Assembly (NCBI RefSeq): GCF_003011965.1
Contig: NZ_PXWG01000002.1
Coordinates: 124,001-188,000, forward strand
Direction: 5' to 3'
DNA: 64,000 bases
Source: Streptosporangium nondiastaticum
GTDB lineage: Bacteria > Actinomycetota > Actinomycetes > Streptomycetales > Streptomycetaceae
The notes beneath the pieces are model-generated. The model saw only the letters and a program-made list of their open reading frames with translations, was not told the origin of the DNA and did no database searches. How positions within the stretch are numbered: position 1 is the first letter of the stretch; each line of letters begins with the position of its first letter. Shown piece after piece: positions 8,212 through 17,134 of this stretch. The translations under genes were made by a program, and so were the position numbers.

Positions 8212-8253
8212 CGCCGGGGTGCCTCGGTCGGCGGCCTTCCGCACCGAGGGCCT

Positions 8254-8883
8254 TCACCATCCGTGTTCCCTCCGGTTGTTGTGGTGGGGGAAGGGCTCGT
8301 CCGGGACGGGAAGACCGAGGAAAGGGGCGAGGCGTTCGTAGCCCTGGCCGTCGGTGATGTCGAGGACGAGCAGGTCGCCGTCCCGTCCGGCGAAGTGGCG
8401 CAACACCTCGGCGGTGTGCCGCCGGGCGACCCGCAGGAACCGCTCCCGGTGGAAGGCGTGGCAGCCGTACACCGCGGACCGCAGGAAGCGCTGGAGGTCA
8501 GGGTAGTGCTCTCCGAGCGCCGCCTTGTTCCCGATCTCATTCCCGGTCTTGTTCCCGATGGGCCGCTCCCAATGCCGGCGACAGGAACGCAGCCAGCTCT
8601 CCTCCTCGCGGACCGTGAGGACGAACTTCGCTCCGGGCCACAGCAGATCCAGTTCCTGGTAGTAGGGCACGACCGTGATGTCGGTGATGCCGTCGTACCG
8701 GTCGAGGACCCCGAAACGCGCCGTGCCGGCCAGCAGCGTCGCATAGGTGGACGCATCGGAGGGGTAGTGGGCGGTGTCGAAGCCCAGGGTGCGCAGAGCC
8801 GTGGTGAGGGAGAGGGTCCCGGTCCGGGACAGGCCGATGCCGAAGACCTTCGGCTTCGTGGTGGGCGGCAAACTGAGGCTCAT
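8254..8883 (-). CDS. Sulfotransferase family protein
   Basis: A 209-residue P-loop protein with the PAPS-binding loop GIGLSRTGTLSLTTALRTLG near the N-terminus and a downstream FVLTVREEESWLRS strand-helix typical of Sulfotransfer_4-like enzymes. A short insertion repeats GNxxGN near residue 120. ATG 8883 was chosen as the first start before the P-loop strand; its ribosome site is weak. It is convergent with the glycosyltransferase, 42 bases away, and is the second sulfotransferase within 9 kb. It may belong to the RiPP cluster, but its isolation makes that uncertain. Confidence 0.8.
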   Translation of the reverse strand: MSLSLPPTTKPKVFGIGLSRTGTLSLTTALRTLGFDTAHYPSDASTYATLLAGTARFGVLDRYDGITDITVVPYYQELDLLWPGAKFVLTVREEESWLRSCRRHWERPIGNKTGNEIGNKAALGEHYPDLQRFLRSAVYGCHAFHRERFLRVARRHTAEVLRHFAGRDGDLLVLDITDGQGYERLAPFLGLPVPDEPFPHHNNRREHGW

Positions 8884-9154
8884 GTACGCCACCGTGCCGG
8901 ACAGCGAGAGATTGTCAACAGCGGCTGAAAGGCTTTTGAGGCGTTGCCCGCCGCGACGGCAGCCAGGTGAGCCGGTCTCCCTCACTACACCAACCGGTGT
9001 CCGTAGGGTGCAGCGGCACGCCGATAGTGACGAATCGACGGTTTTCGTTGCTCCAGCGTTTGAGACAACAGGTGCAGTTGACGCCCCGTCCAGGGGTCAG
9101 TGAAGATGCGTCGCCGGAAAGGACGAGCGGTCCACCTACCCGGTCTCCGCAAAG

Positions 9155-9412
9155 AGCTCTCCACGGGGGCCGGGGTCGCCGGACTCACGCTCAGCAATTT
9201 CCTGGTGCGCAACGGCATCAGCTGCGTCGTCCTGGAGAAGCACAGCCGGACATACGTCGAGCACCGGCAACGGGCCGGGACCATCGACGCCCGAGGGGTG
9301 CGCATGTTCCGGGAGTGGAGGCTCGAATCGGAGACGCGGCGCACCTCGTCCCTCCGATGAGCGCGAAGGGGGTCAACCTCGCCCTCCACGGCACCGACGT
9401 GTTCGACGCGCC
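9155..9412 (+). pseudogene. pobA: 4-hydroxybenzoate 3-monooxygenase (PobA) remnant
   Basis: Two fragments of one flavoprotein are joined. The first (about 9155-9315) reads GAGVAGLTLSNFLVRNG and VEHRQRAGTIDARGVRMF, the FAD-binding N-terminus of p-hydroxybenzoate hydroxylases. The second, in another frame from about 9312, reads RIGDAAHLVPPMSAKGVNLA, the FAD ribityl-binding motif normally some 240 residues later. The intervening catalytic region is deleted and the C-terminus is missing, so the gene is dead. Confidence 0.8.
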
Positions 9413-9498
9413 GTCATCCGCCGGTTCCGGGAGAGTGATACGCCCTTGCTCGATGTCGTCCGCCGCGACCACAGCCGTCGCGACGGACAACAGTCAGC

Positions 9499-10440
9499 TC
9501 AGGACCACCACTTGTGCCACATGGCGTTGTCACCGCCGCGCACGAAGGTGTCGATGCGCCCGTAGCCCCAGGACACTGCTGCCGGCGCCGAGGTCAGTCC
9601 GCCGCCGAGGGACTCCCAGTCCGACCAGCGACCGTCATACCACTTGTGGTACATGGCGTTATCGCCGCCCCGGACGAAAGTGTCCAGGCGGCCGGAGTCC
9701 CAGGACGCCACGGCCGGGTCTGACGTCAGGTAGCCGCCGAGGGACTCCCAGTCGGACCAGCGGCCGTCATACCACTTGTGCCACATGGCGTTGTCGCCAC
9801 CGCGCACGAAGGTGTCGATGCGCCCGTAACTCCAGGAGACCGCTGCCGGCGCCGAGGTCAGTCCGCCGCCCAGGGATTCCCAGTCGGACCAGCGGCCACC
9901 GTCGAACCACTTGTGGTACATGGCGTTGTCCCCGCCCCGGACGAAGGTGTCCAGTCGGCCGCCGCTCCACGAAGAGACCGCCGGTGCCGAGGTCAGGTAG
10001 CCGCCAAGTGACTCCCAGTCGGACCAACGACCACCGTCGAACCACTTGTGGTACATAGCGTTGTCGCCGCCGCGGACGAACACGTCGATGCGCCCCGGTC
10101 CCCAGGAGACCGCTGCGGGAGACGAGGTCAGGTAGCCGCCGAGTGACTCCCAGTTGGACCAGCCGTTCTCGTACCACCTGTGCCAGAGGGCGTTGTCGCC
10201 GCCACGGACGAACGTGTCCAGGCGGCCGTTGTTCCACGACGACACGGCGGGCGCGGACGTCAGTCCGCCGCCGAGCGACTCCCAGCCGGACCACGTCTGC
10301 GCGGCGGGTGCCGTGGTGGCTTCCGCATGCCGGGGTGTTGCCGTGGCAGGGGCCAGAGCTGTGACGCCGAAGAGGAGGAAGAGTGCTGCAAGGAAGACCG
10401 GTATCGAGCGTCTGTGTCTGCTATGTCTGCGGTTGAGCAT
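9499..10440 (-). CDS. Secreted PLL-like beta-propeller lectin
   Basis: A 313-residue exported protein. It has an Arg-rich N-terminus and hydrophobic core (VFLAALFLLFGVTALAP) with an Ala-rich cleavage region, then six near-identical 44-residue repeats each containing WSDWESLGG, RGGDNAMxHKW and GRxDxFVRGG. These are blades of the Photorhabdus-lectin-type propeller, whose sugar sites are formed by adjoining blades; characterised members bind fucose and O-methylated sugars. Alternate blades carry two sequence subtypes (GRLDTF and GRIDTF). ATG 10440 has GGAAGG eight bases upstream. It stands alone; its ligand is unknown. The repeats are also highly similar at DNA level. Confidence 0.88.
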   Translation of the reverse strand: MLNRRHSRHRRSIPVFLAALFLLFGVTALAPATATPRHAEATTAPAAQTWSGWESLGGGLTSAPAVSSWNNGRLDTFVRGGDNALWHRWYENGWSNWESLGGYLTSSPAAVSWGPGRIDVFVRGGDNAMYHKWFDGGRWSDWESLGGYLTSAPAVSSWSGGRLDTFVRGGDNAMYHKWFDGGRWSDWESLGGGLTSAPAAVSWSYGRIDTFVRGGDNAMWHKWYDGRWSDWESLGGYLTSDPAVASWDSGRLDTFVRGGDNAMYHKWYDGRWSDWESLGGGLTSAPAAVSWGYGRIDTFVRGGDNAMWHKWWS

Positions 10441-10619
10441 ACGGATGTCCTTCCGGTCCGGTAAGAGTGGTCCGTTCCGGTGGGGGTGCCTTGTGAGGCG
10501 TTGCTCTGCGATAGCGCGGACGACGCTAGGGTTGCCGCGCCCCGCGCGGACAGACACTAACCGGACAAGCGTGAGCCGCGGCCGGCCCAGGCCCGGACCG
10601 GCGCCGCCCTGCGACCCCG

Positions 10620-11060
10620 TGGAACCAGCGGCGCGACAGTGCGTGTCGCGCAAGGCGAACGTGTCACCGAAGCGGACGACCTTCTTACCCTCCAGGGTGA
10701 GGCTGTTGCCGCTCTTGACATCTCCAGCGCTGTTGATGCCGAGGTCCTCGCCCCGGCTGCGGGGCCCCGGCCTGTGCGGGCGCGGACTCCGCGGTGGTGA
10801 CGGCCTGTACGACGGCCGGCCGCGTCAGCGGCAGCTTGCCGTTCGGCGTCCGGTCGTCGTGCGCGATCGTCCCGGCCTTGATCGGCCCGGGTGTGCTGCC
10901 CGGCGTGGGCTGCGGCAGTCGCAGGTCGGCGCCCGTCAGCTGATCGTCGACGCGCTGCGCGCTGCCGGTGGTCAGCTTGCCGTCGTACTTCCCCCACAGT
11001 GCCGCGGGCAGGCTCGCCTTGTTCGGCGGGGCAGCCCAGGCGCTGAGGTCCTGTGGTGGA
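10620..11060 (-). pseudogene. Decayed secreted/regulatory protein gene, unidentified
   Basis: Two out-of-frame minus-strand stretches look coding: one with WAAPPNKASLPAALWGKYDG through LPLTRPAVVQAVTTAESAP, then one with KSGNSLTLEGKKVVRFGDTF. They have amino-acid composition of a real protein, but no start, no common frame and no recognised family. The whole 10441-11190 interval holds no intact gene. Confidence 0.3.
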
Positions 11061-11189
11061 CTCCTTGGTCAGCGCGACCGTGAGCGTCGAGTCGAGGTCC
11101 TCGCCGCGGTTCGCAGGGGCCGGATGTTGACGGCCTTGCCGGTGCGGGACGCCATGCTTGGCCTTCACACGAACACCGTTGTGCCGCCG

Positions 11190-11655
11190 TCGGCGGTGCT
11201 GCGCACGGACCTGGCCCGGGCCTTCACCGATTTCCATGCCTGCGCCTATGGCAGCCTGGCCGTACGACTGCCCCGGCTGATCTGCGCGGCCCACGCCCAG
11301 GCCGGAGCCGCGGCGGACGGCTGGCCCACGGCTATCTACTGGCCACACGCATGCGGATCAAGCTGGACGAGCAGCAGCTCGGCTGGACGGCCGTCGACCG
11401 CGCCCGCCAGGCCGCCGAAGCCGCCGGCCAGCCCTTGCTGGTCGCGGAGGCTGCGCGGCAGCTCGCCGTCCTGACCCGCAAGGCCGACTGGCACCAGCAG
11501 GCGCTGTCCATCGCCCCGACAGCCGCCGAACATCACTCTCCCGAGGAGACCCCAGCCCGCCCAGCGGTGAAGTCCCTGGTCTACGGACTGCCGGTCTCGG
11601 GGCGGACGACCACCGAGCCACGCGGGCTCGCCGCCCGCGCCGGCGCCCTCGCCTG
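11190..11655 (+). pseudogene. XRE-type regulator C-terminal TPR remnant
   Basis: Plus-strand pieces in two frames, DLARAFTDFHACAYGSLAVRLPRLI and RIKLDEQQLGWTAVDRARQAAE through AARQLAVLTRKADWHQQALS, match the TPR-like C-terminal half of Streptomyces helix-turn-helix regulators. The N-terminal HTH is absent and the frame breaks at about 11340, so this is a relic. Confidence 0.6.
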
Positions 11656-11784
11656 ACGGTCCACCCGCCGTGAAGGGCGGGCCCTCAAAGACCGGCCCGG
11701 CCCCGGAACGGCCGCAAGCGCCACCTGGTCGTCGACACCCGCGGCCTGCACGGCGGTCACGTCGGCGGTGCACTCCGTCGGCCC

Positions 11785-12030
11785 CTACAAGTTGAAAGCG
11801 CGTATGTTCGCCAGGCCGACCGCCGCCTGCCACAACTGCTTGACCGAGGCATCGAAGGTCATCGGGGCCTTGACCGCCACGCGCAGCCCCTGCCGCCTCT
11901 GGCCGGCGTAGACGGTCTGTTCCAGTGCCGCCAGGTAGCGGACGGCGGAGCGGTGCTCGATCCCCACGACCCGAGGCGTGCCCGCGGAACCGGAGGTGAA
12001 GAGGGTGTAGGCCACGTCGCGCGGCCGGAC
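11785..12030 (-). pseudogene. NRPS adenylation-domain fragment
   Basis: About 80 residues of an adenylation domain are recognisable: DVAYTLFTSGSAG (core motif A3) followed by PRVVGIEHRSAVRYLAALEQ and KAPMTFDASVKQLWQ. Nothing of the rest of an NRPS module is nearby. It is an isolated fossil of a nonribosomal peptide synthetase. Confidence 0.75.
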
Positions 12031-12462
12031 GCCGTCCCGCTGCCGAGCAGCACCGGCGCCCATGCCCCGGGCGTCGCCGAGCACCGGGAACTCCGCCACG
12101 ACCGCTGGAGGGAGTGGTCGCGCCTTGGTTGGCTCCCCCGCCGACCGCATCACGGGAGCCGGCGCTGCACTGCGCGGGCCCCTGCGGCCGACACTGCTGA
12201 TGCTCGGGTCGTGGTGGGAGAGGGCCCGGCCGACGCGGCGGGAGCGGTCCAGTGGGAAGGGGGGTGATGATCGGCCTTGTGCCTTCTTCTTCAGGATCAC
12301 GAGAAGGCCGGCCCCATGTCCGGCAATCACACCAACGGGTAACCACTTGTCGGCGTACACGCGAACTCAGCCGCGCACTCCGACACCACCCGTGACGTCC
12401 TCGGTCGGCCGGCCCGGAATGACTCGCACATGCGCGGGCCGACCGACCCTGACGACACCGGC
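12031..12462. other. Gene-free interval
   Basis: About 430 bases between the NRPS fragment and the sigma-factor stop. Reading frames here have no recognisable domain and no codon pattern shared with the neighbours. I see no intact gene or RNA. Confidence 0.5.
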
Positions 12463-13338
12463 TCAGGCCGGGGCGGGCAGATGGATCGAGGCGAGTTTGG
12501 CCGGGTCGACGACGATGTGGATGCCGCTGATCCGGCCTTCGCTGACGGTGAAGGCGATGACGGAGAGAGGGGTTCCGTCGGGGCGCCAGGACATGTGGCC
12601 GGGGATGCCGTTGACCAGCACTGGCCGGTGGCGGGCGACCTCGCCGGAGAACCTGCGGGCACCGGCGGCGACGTTGGTGGCGCCGAGGGTGACGACCACG
12701 CCGTCGGGGGTGTCGACGGTCAGCTTCACGTTCGGGTCGAGGACGCGCAGGAGCGCTTCGAAGTCGCCGCCGAGGGCGGCGGCGCGGAATGCCTGGACGA
12801 CCTCTCGGTGCTCGCGGCCGGGGCCCGCCGGCCGGTCCGTGGCTTGGACCTTTCGGCGGGCGCGGCTGGCGATCATCTTGGTGGCGTCGGCTGATTTGTC
12901 CAGGATCTGGCCGATTTCGCGGAATGGGACGGCGAACATGTCGTGCAGGACGAACGCCAGGCGCTCACTCGGGGTGAGCGAGTCGAGCACGACGAGCAGG
13001 GCGAGGCCGACCGAATCGGCCAGCGCCACCTGCTCGTCGGGCGCGGGGTCGTCGGCGGGCGTCACCACGAGGTCCGCGAACTCCTGCCCGTAGGCGGTTT
13101 CGGGACGGGCCTGGCGGGATCTCAGGAGGTCCAGGCTGATGCGGCCGACCACGGTGGTCAGCCAGCCCGCCAGGTTGCCGATGGCCGCTTCGTCCTGTCG
13201 GACGAGGCGCATCCAGGCTTCCTGGACCACGTCCTCGGCGTCGGCGTGCGAGCCCAGCACGCGGTACGCAACGGCGCGCAGCCGGTTGCGCTGGGCTTCG
13301 AACGCCTCGGTCACGAGGCCGGACAGGTGGGCGGTCAC
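12463..13338 (-). CDS. ECF RNA polymerase sigma factor, SigJ-like
   Basis: A 291-residue ECF41/SigJ-type sigma factor. Region 2 is present as RVLGSHADAEDVVQEAWMRL with core contact LAGWLTTVVGRISLDLLRSR. Region 4 has SLTPSERLAFVLHDMFAVPFREIGQIL. A C-terminal SnoaL-like domain (about residues 185-291) ends in the signature GRISGIHIVVDPAKL. In this family the C-terminal fusion replaces a separate anti-sigma factor. The GTG start overlaps the stop of the VOC gene (GTGA), so the two are co-translated. Confidence 0.92.
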   Translation of the reverse strand: MTAHLSGLVTEAFEAQRNRLRAVAYRVLGSHADAEDVVQEAWMRLVRQDEAAIGNLAGWLTTVVGRISLDLLRSRQARPETAYGQEFADLVVTPADDPAPDEQVALADSVGLALLVVLDSLTPSERLAFVLHDMFAVPFREIGQILDKSADATKMIASRARRKVQATDRPAGPGREHREVVQAFRAAALGGDFEALLRVLDPNVKLTVDTPDGVVVTLGATNVAAGARRFSGEVARHRPVLVNGIPGHMSWRPDGTPLSVIAFTVSEGRISGIHIVVDPAKLASIHLPAPA

Positions 13339-13727
13339 GGCTTTCGCTGCTGACGGAGCGAGACGCGGTTGCCGTCCGGGTCCACTGCCTCGATGCGGAC
13401 GCCGAACGGATAGTCCTCGGGTTCGGACTGCTCGAAGACGACGCCGCGCATTCGCATGAGCTCGAAATCCTTCCGCAGATCGTCGGACTCGAGGATCAGC
13501 GGACCGGGCGCGGCATTCCGGCCCGTGTCGCCCGGCTGTCCCGCGGCCGCCGCATGCGACCACAGGATGATCTGCACCGGGCTGCCGGGCATTCCGACGG
13601 TGAGGAAACGTCCGTCGGGCCCCGGGAAGTCGACCCGCTTCTCCAGCCCGAGTCCCTCGGTGTAGAACTCCAGCGCGCGGTCCTGATCGGTGACGTAGAC
13701 CGTCACGTACATGATGTTGGTCAGCAT
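13335..13727 (-). CDS. VOC-fold (glyoxalase-like) protein
   Basis: A 130-residue vicinal-oxygen-chelate protein with one N-terminal beta-alpha-beta-beta-beta unit (MYVTVYVTDQDRALEFYTEGLG) and a second ending FGVRIEAVDPDGNRVSL, which supplies the usual metal-ligand Glu. The family includes glyoxalases, dioxygenases and resistance proteins; the substrate cannot be told. It is translationally coupled to the downstream sigma factor, as is common for ECF41 sigma factors, which are often paired with small redox or detoxification proteins. Confidence 0.88.
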   Translation of the reverse strand: MLTNIMYVTVYVTDQDRALEFYTEGLGLEKRVDFPGPDGRFLTVGMPGSPVQIILWSHAAAAGQPGDTGRNAAPGPLILESDDLRKDFELMRMRGVVFEQSEPEDYPFGVRIEAVDPDGNRVSLRQQRKP

Positions 13728-13962
13728 CCGGTTCTCGATTCACTCGTTGGCGTGATGACCGTTCATATTCGGTCTTCGCCCCTATGACGGATGCCAACGG
13801 GAGAAGGTAACAGGACCGGTCCGCCAGTCGTCGTGGCGGGCCAGGAAGGTCGCAACGAAGGTCGTCAAGTATCAAGCAGAGCCTGTTCGTCCTGTTCAAC
13901 CAGTTATCAGGCCTGCCCGGTACGACCGGCGAGTCCGATGTCAACGCGGCATCCCGTGTTCG
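13728..13962. other. Intergenic region
   Basis: 235 bases between the VOC gene's start and the kinase gene's stop. It should contain the VOC/sigma promoter. A GGAACCGAGAATC-like sequence is not distinct enough to call. No gene seen. Confidence 0.4.
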
Positions 13963-15216
13963 TCAACGCGTACCACGTCGGGCCGGCAGCCAGCGGAGCC
14001 AGGTACGGCGCGGGATCCGCGGAAGCGGTGGCATGTCCGCAGGCAGGGGAACCGTGTGGGTCCGCAAGGACGCCTCGTTCGTAGGATCGGGACCGGGATC
14101 GGGACCGCCGGTGCCGTAGGAACCCGGGGGGTTCGGGGGACTGCCATTCGGAGGTGTGGTGACACTGCCCTGGGGCACAGTAGGAGGCTCAGGGTCGCAC
14201 TCGCTGTCCCCGGGATGAACCGGTCGCGCCGCAGCCAGGGAGTCTCGGCGCGCGCCGTCCCATTCGAAGACCGTCACCGCGTGTTCCCGCGTCCGGCGCC
14301 GGATGGCCTCAGGCAGCCATTTGCCATGGGCCAGCAGCCGGGACACCTCGTCCGTCTCCGCTGCGGGCAACATGTTGATCAGCTCGGTGACCGAGGGCCG
14401 GGACTGTGGATCCTTGTCGAGGCAGGGGCGGATCAGTGAGGCGATCCGGTCCGGCACACGACTGAGGTCGGGTTCGTCATGGATGACGCGGTACATCACC
14501 CCCATCGGGTTCGCCCCCTCGAACGGGGCGCTCCCCGTGGCGGCGTACGTCAGCGTGCACGCCAAGGCGAACACATCGCTGTGGGGTCCCGACCTGTGGC
14601 CTTGGACTTCCTCCGGCGACATGTATCCAGGGGTTCCGATGACCACTCCCGTGGCTGTCAGGGTGGTCGCGCCGCCGAGGACGGAGACACCGAAGTCGAT
14701 CAGCCGGGGGCCGTCCTCCGCGAGCAGGACGTTCGACGGTTTCAGGTCGCGGTGCACGATTCCCGCCGCATGGATCGACTCCAACGCGCCGAGCAGCCCC
14801 AGCCACAGGGCCAGCAGCGTCGTCGGGTCCAGCGGCCCGAACGCGGAGACCGCCTGACTCAGGGAGGGCCCCGGAACGTACTCGGTCGCCATCCACAGAC
14901 GCTCGTCGATTCCGCGGGACGACTCCAGGACAGCGGCGGTGAAACGACCGCTGACCCGCGACGCCGCGTGCAGTTCACGCTCGAACCGGCGACGGAATTC
15001 CTGGTCCTCCGCGAGCTGATCGTGCAGCACCTTGACCGCGGCCAGTTGCCCCGTGCGGGAGCGGCCGAGATACACCTTGCCCATGCCGCCGGACCCCAGC
15101 CGGCCGAGCAATTGGTATGGCCCGATCCGCGCAGGATCCGAACGCCCAAGAGCGGAGCCGACTTTGGGCCCGGTCCCCTCTTCGTCCCGTCCGCCCCGCA
15201 TTTCCCGCCGGCTCAC
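13963..15216 (-). CDS. Serine/threonine protein kinase, soluble
   Basis: A 417-residue Hanks-type kinase. The P-loop is GRLGSGGMGKVYLG (38-51), the ATP Lys is in AAVKVL (about 62), the catalytic loop is HRDLKPSNV (155-163) and the metal loop is DFG (174-176). There is no transmembrane segment or PASTA repeat; the tail after about residue 275 is Pro/Gly-rich and probably disordered. The GTG start overlaps the stop of the upstream caspase gene (GTGA). It is the third gene of an EACC1-caspase-kinase operon and may phosphorylate or sense for that module. Confidence 0.92.
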   Translation of the reverse strand: MSRREMRGGRDEEGTGPKVGSALGRSDPARIGPYQLLGRLGSGGMGKVYLGRSRTGQLAAVKVLHDQLAEDQEFRRRFERELHAASRVSGRFTAAVLESSRGIDERLWMATEYVPGPSLSQAVSAFGPLDPTTLLALWLGLLGALESIHAAGIVHRDLKPSNVLLAEDGPRLIDFGVSVLGGATTLTATGVVIGTPGYMSPEEVQGHRSGPHSDVFALACTLTYAATGSAPFEGANPMGVMYRVIHDEPDLSRVPDRIASLIRPCLDKDPQSRPSVTELINMLPAAETDEVSRLLAHGKWLPEAIRRRTREHAVTVFEWDGARRDSLAAARPVHPGDSECDPEPPTVPQGSVTTPPNGSPPNPPGSYGTGGPDPGPDPTNEASLRTHTVPLPADMPPLPRIPRRTWLRWLPARRGTR

Positions 15217-17132
15217 GGCGAGGCTCCGCGCGGCCCGGTGCCGTAGAAGATCTGCTCCTTGAGCCGCCGGTCCGCCTTCTTGCGCCAGAAGGCCAGCAGC
15301 ACGCGGTTCTCGACGGTTTCGGGAGCGTCCGGGCCCAGGAGGCGGTTGAGGTCGGGCAGGACGGCGTGGAACTGGCGGACGGCGTCACCCACCTCACCCT
15401 GTACCGCCGTCCAGTGGGCCAGCCGGGCCCTGCTGACCAGCGTGGCCCTGTCGTCGGAGCCGAGGACCCAGGCGATGTCGCTCACCAACAGGCTGAAGAG
15501 CCGCACCGCTTCCGCGGCTTGCCCCGTCTCTCCCGTCCAGTGGGCGAGCTGGCTGCGTGCGAGCAGGGTCTCGCGGTCATCGGGGCCCAGCACCCGTTCG
15601 AGATCCGGTACCGCGGCGGCGAACAGCCGCCGCGCCCGGCGCCGCCGTCCCGCGGCGCCCGACCAGTGGGCCATTCGCGACCGGCTGAGAAGGGTGTGCC
15701 GATCGTCGGCGCCCAGAGCCCAGGACACGTCCGGGACCAGGTCCGTGAGCAGGCGCGCGGCACGCTTGGTCCCACCTGCCCGGCCCGTCCACTGCGCCAG
15801 GTTCATACGCCCGGTGAAGGTCTCGCGGTCCTCCGCACCCAGGACACGGGACAGGTCGGGCACGAGTTCACCGGACAGCCGCGCCGCTGCGGCCGGGTCG
15901 CTGGCCTCCCCGGTCCAGCGAGCCAGCCGGGCACGGCCGATGAGGGTCTCGCGGTCGTCGGGGCCCAGGACGCGCACGAGGTCGGTGAGGACGGAAGTGG
16001 TGAGGCTCAGCGCCTCATGGTGCCTGCCCGACTCGCCCACCCAGTGGGCGAGTTGGCTCTGGCCGGCGAGCGTGGCGCGGTGGTGCGGACCAAGTACGCG
16101 CGTCATGTCCCCGACTACGGCGGTGGACAGCCTGAGCGCCTCGTCGGTGTCGCCCTCACGCCCGGTCCAGTAGGCGAGGTTGACCCGTCCTACGAGGGTG
16201 GCCGGATCGTCCGGCCCCAGCATCCGGGTGAGATCGGGCACCACTTCGTTCAGCAGACGCATGGCCTCACCGGTCCGGCCTTCCTCGCCAAGACGGCGGC
16301 CGAGGTCCCAGCGGGCCAGCAGCCCTTCCCGGGTGCCGGAAGGCCCGCCCGCGTCGGCCTCGGTGACCCGTCTGGATCTGGCGCGCGGGCGGGGCCGAGT
16401 CAGGATCAAGAACTCCGCGGTGTCCGTTCCGCATTGCTGGGGCTCCGGCAGACCCTTGGCCGGCAGCACCCGCTTGAGGTGCCGGAACAATGCGCCCAGC
16501 GTGACCTCGGCCGACGACGTACTGGGGATGCCGTCCCGCAGAGCGAGCAAGAGCTCGCCGGTGAACGCGGTGTGCCGTTCGCCGTCCTGGAAGCGGGCGG
16601 GCTCGTTGGCGGCTGCCGACGTCAGCGTATAGGTGCCCGTGATCTCCATCTGGTCGATGAGCGGTTCGTACGTTCCGGACAGACCACCTGCGATGGCACG
16701 TCCGGAGAAACAGCAGTCGAGGATGAGCACCCGGTTGCGCGCCGGAGTGGCCCGAAATGCCTCGCGGATTCCCTGGAAGGGGAAGGCCGTGAACGACGGT
16801 GCCTCGCTGACGGACTTGGACAGCCCGAGATACAACTCGCGCCGCTCGTGTCCGATCAGGCCGTGCCCCGCGTAGTAGACGAGAAAGACGTCCTCGGCCT
16901 GTCGGGCTGCCTCAAGCAGCGGCAGTCCGAGATCCCTCGGCGTGGCCGGGTCGAGCACCGTGCAGGTGCATGCCGGGGAGAAGGCTCCTGGTCGGCCCTC
17001 GGTCAGCAGTCGCTTCAGGTCACGGACGTTGTTGCGGACGGCCGGGACACCGGGCAGCAGAGCGTCCTCGGGGTACTCCGCTGTGCCGATCAGAACAGCG
17101 CGTGAACAGGCCGGGTCGGGTGAGCGCATCAT
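15213..17132 (-). CDS. Caspase-fold peptidase with TPR array
   Basis: A 639-residue protein. Residues 10-260 form a caspase-like (C14) domain with catalytic His in FLVYYAGHG (about 90) and Cys in LILDCCFSG (about 141). Residues 290-620 contain about eight 42-residue tetratricopeptide-like units, each with a pattern LGPDDxETLxxRxxLAxWTGE. Such proteins cleave target proteins after a sensing event. The start is two bases after the EACC1 stop and the stop overlaps the kinase start, giving a tight three-gene unit. No transmembrane segment is seen. The trigger and substrate are unknown. Confidence 0.92.
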   Translation of the reverse strand: MMRSPDPACSRAVLIGTAEYPEDALLPGVPAVRNNVRDLKRLLTEGRPGAFSPACTCTVLDPATPRDLGLPLLEAARQAEDVFLVYYAGHGLIGHERRELYLGLSKSVSEAPSFTAFPFQGIREAFRATPARNRVLILDCCFSGRAIAGGLSGTYEPLIDQMEITGTYTLTSAAANEPARFQDGERHTAFTGELLLALRDGIPSTSSAEVTLGALFRHLKRVLPAKGLPEPQQCGTDTAEFLILTRPRPRARSRRVTEADAGGPSGTREGLLARWDLGRRLGEEGRTGEAMRLLNEVVPDLTRMLGPDDPATLVGRVNLAYWTGREGDTDEALRLSTAVVGDMTRVLGPHHRATLAGQSQLAHWVGESGRHHEALSLTTSVLTDLVRVLGPDDRETLIGRARLARWTGEASDPAAAARLSGELVPDLSRVLGAEDRETFTGRMNLAQWTGRAGGTKRAARLLTDLVPDVSWALGADDRHTLLSRSRMAHWSGAAGRRRRARRLFAAAVPDLERVLGPDDRETLLARSQLAHWTGETGQAAEAVRLFSLLVSDIAWVLGSDDRATLVSRARLAHWTAVQGEVGDAVRQFHAVLPDLNRLLGPDAPETVENRVLLAFWRKKADRRLKEQIFYGTGPRGASP

Positions 17133-17134
17133 GC

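Noticed and set aside
7024..8244. Minus-strand 406-residue frame over the glycosyltransferase
   Set aside because: Antisense shadow with Gly/Val/Ala-rich composition; no start site and no family.
15117..17105. A 662-residue plus-strand frame opposite the caspase gene
   Set aside because: It is the antisense shadow of the caspase/TPR gene, and its repetitive VGAQDPxE pattern is just the TPR repeats read backwards. No ribosome site.
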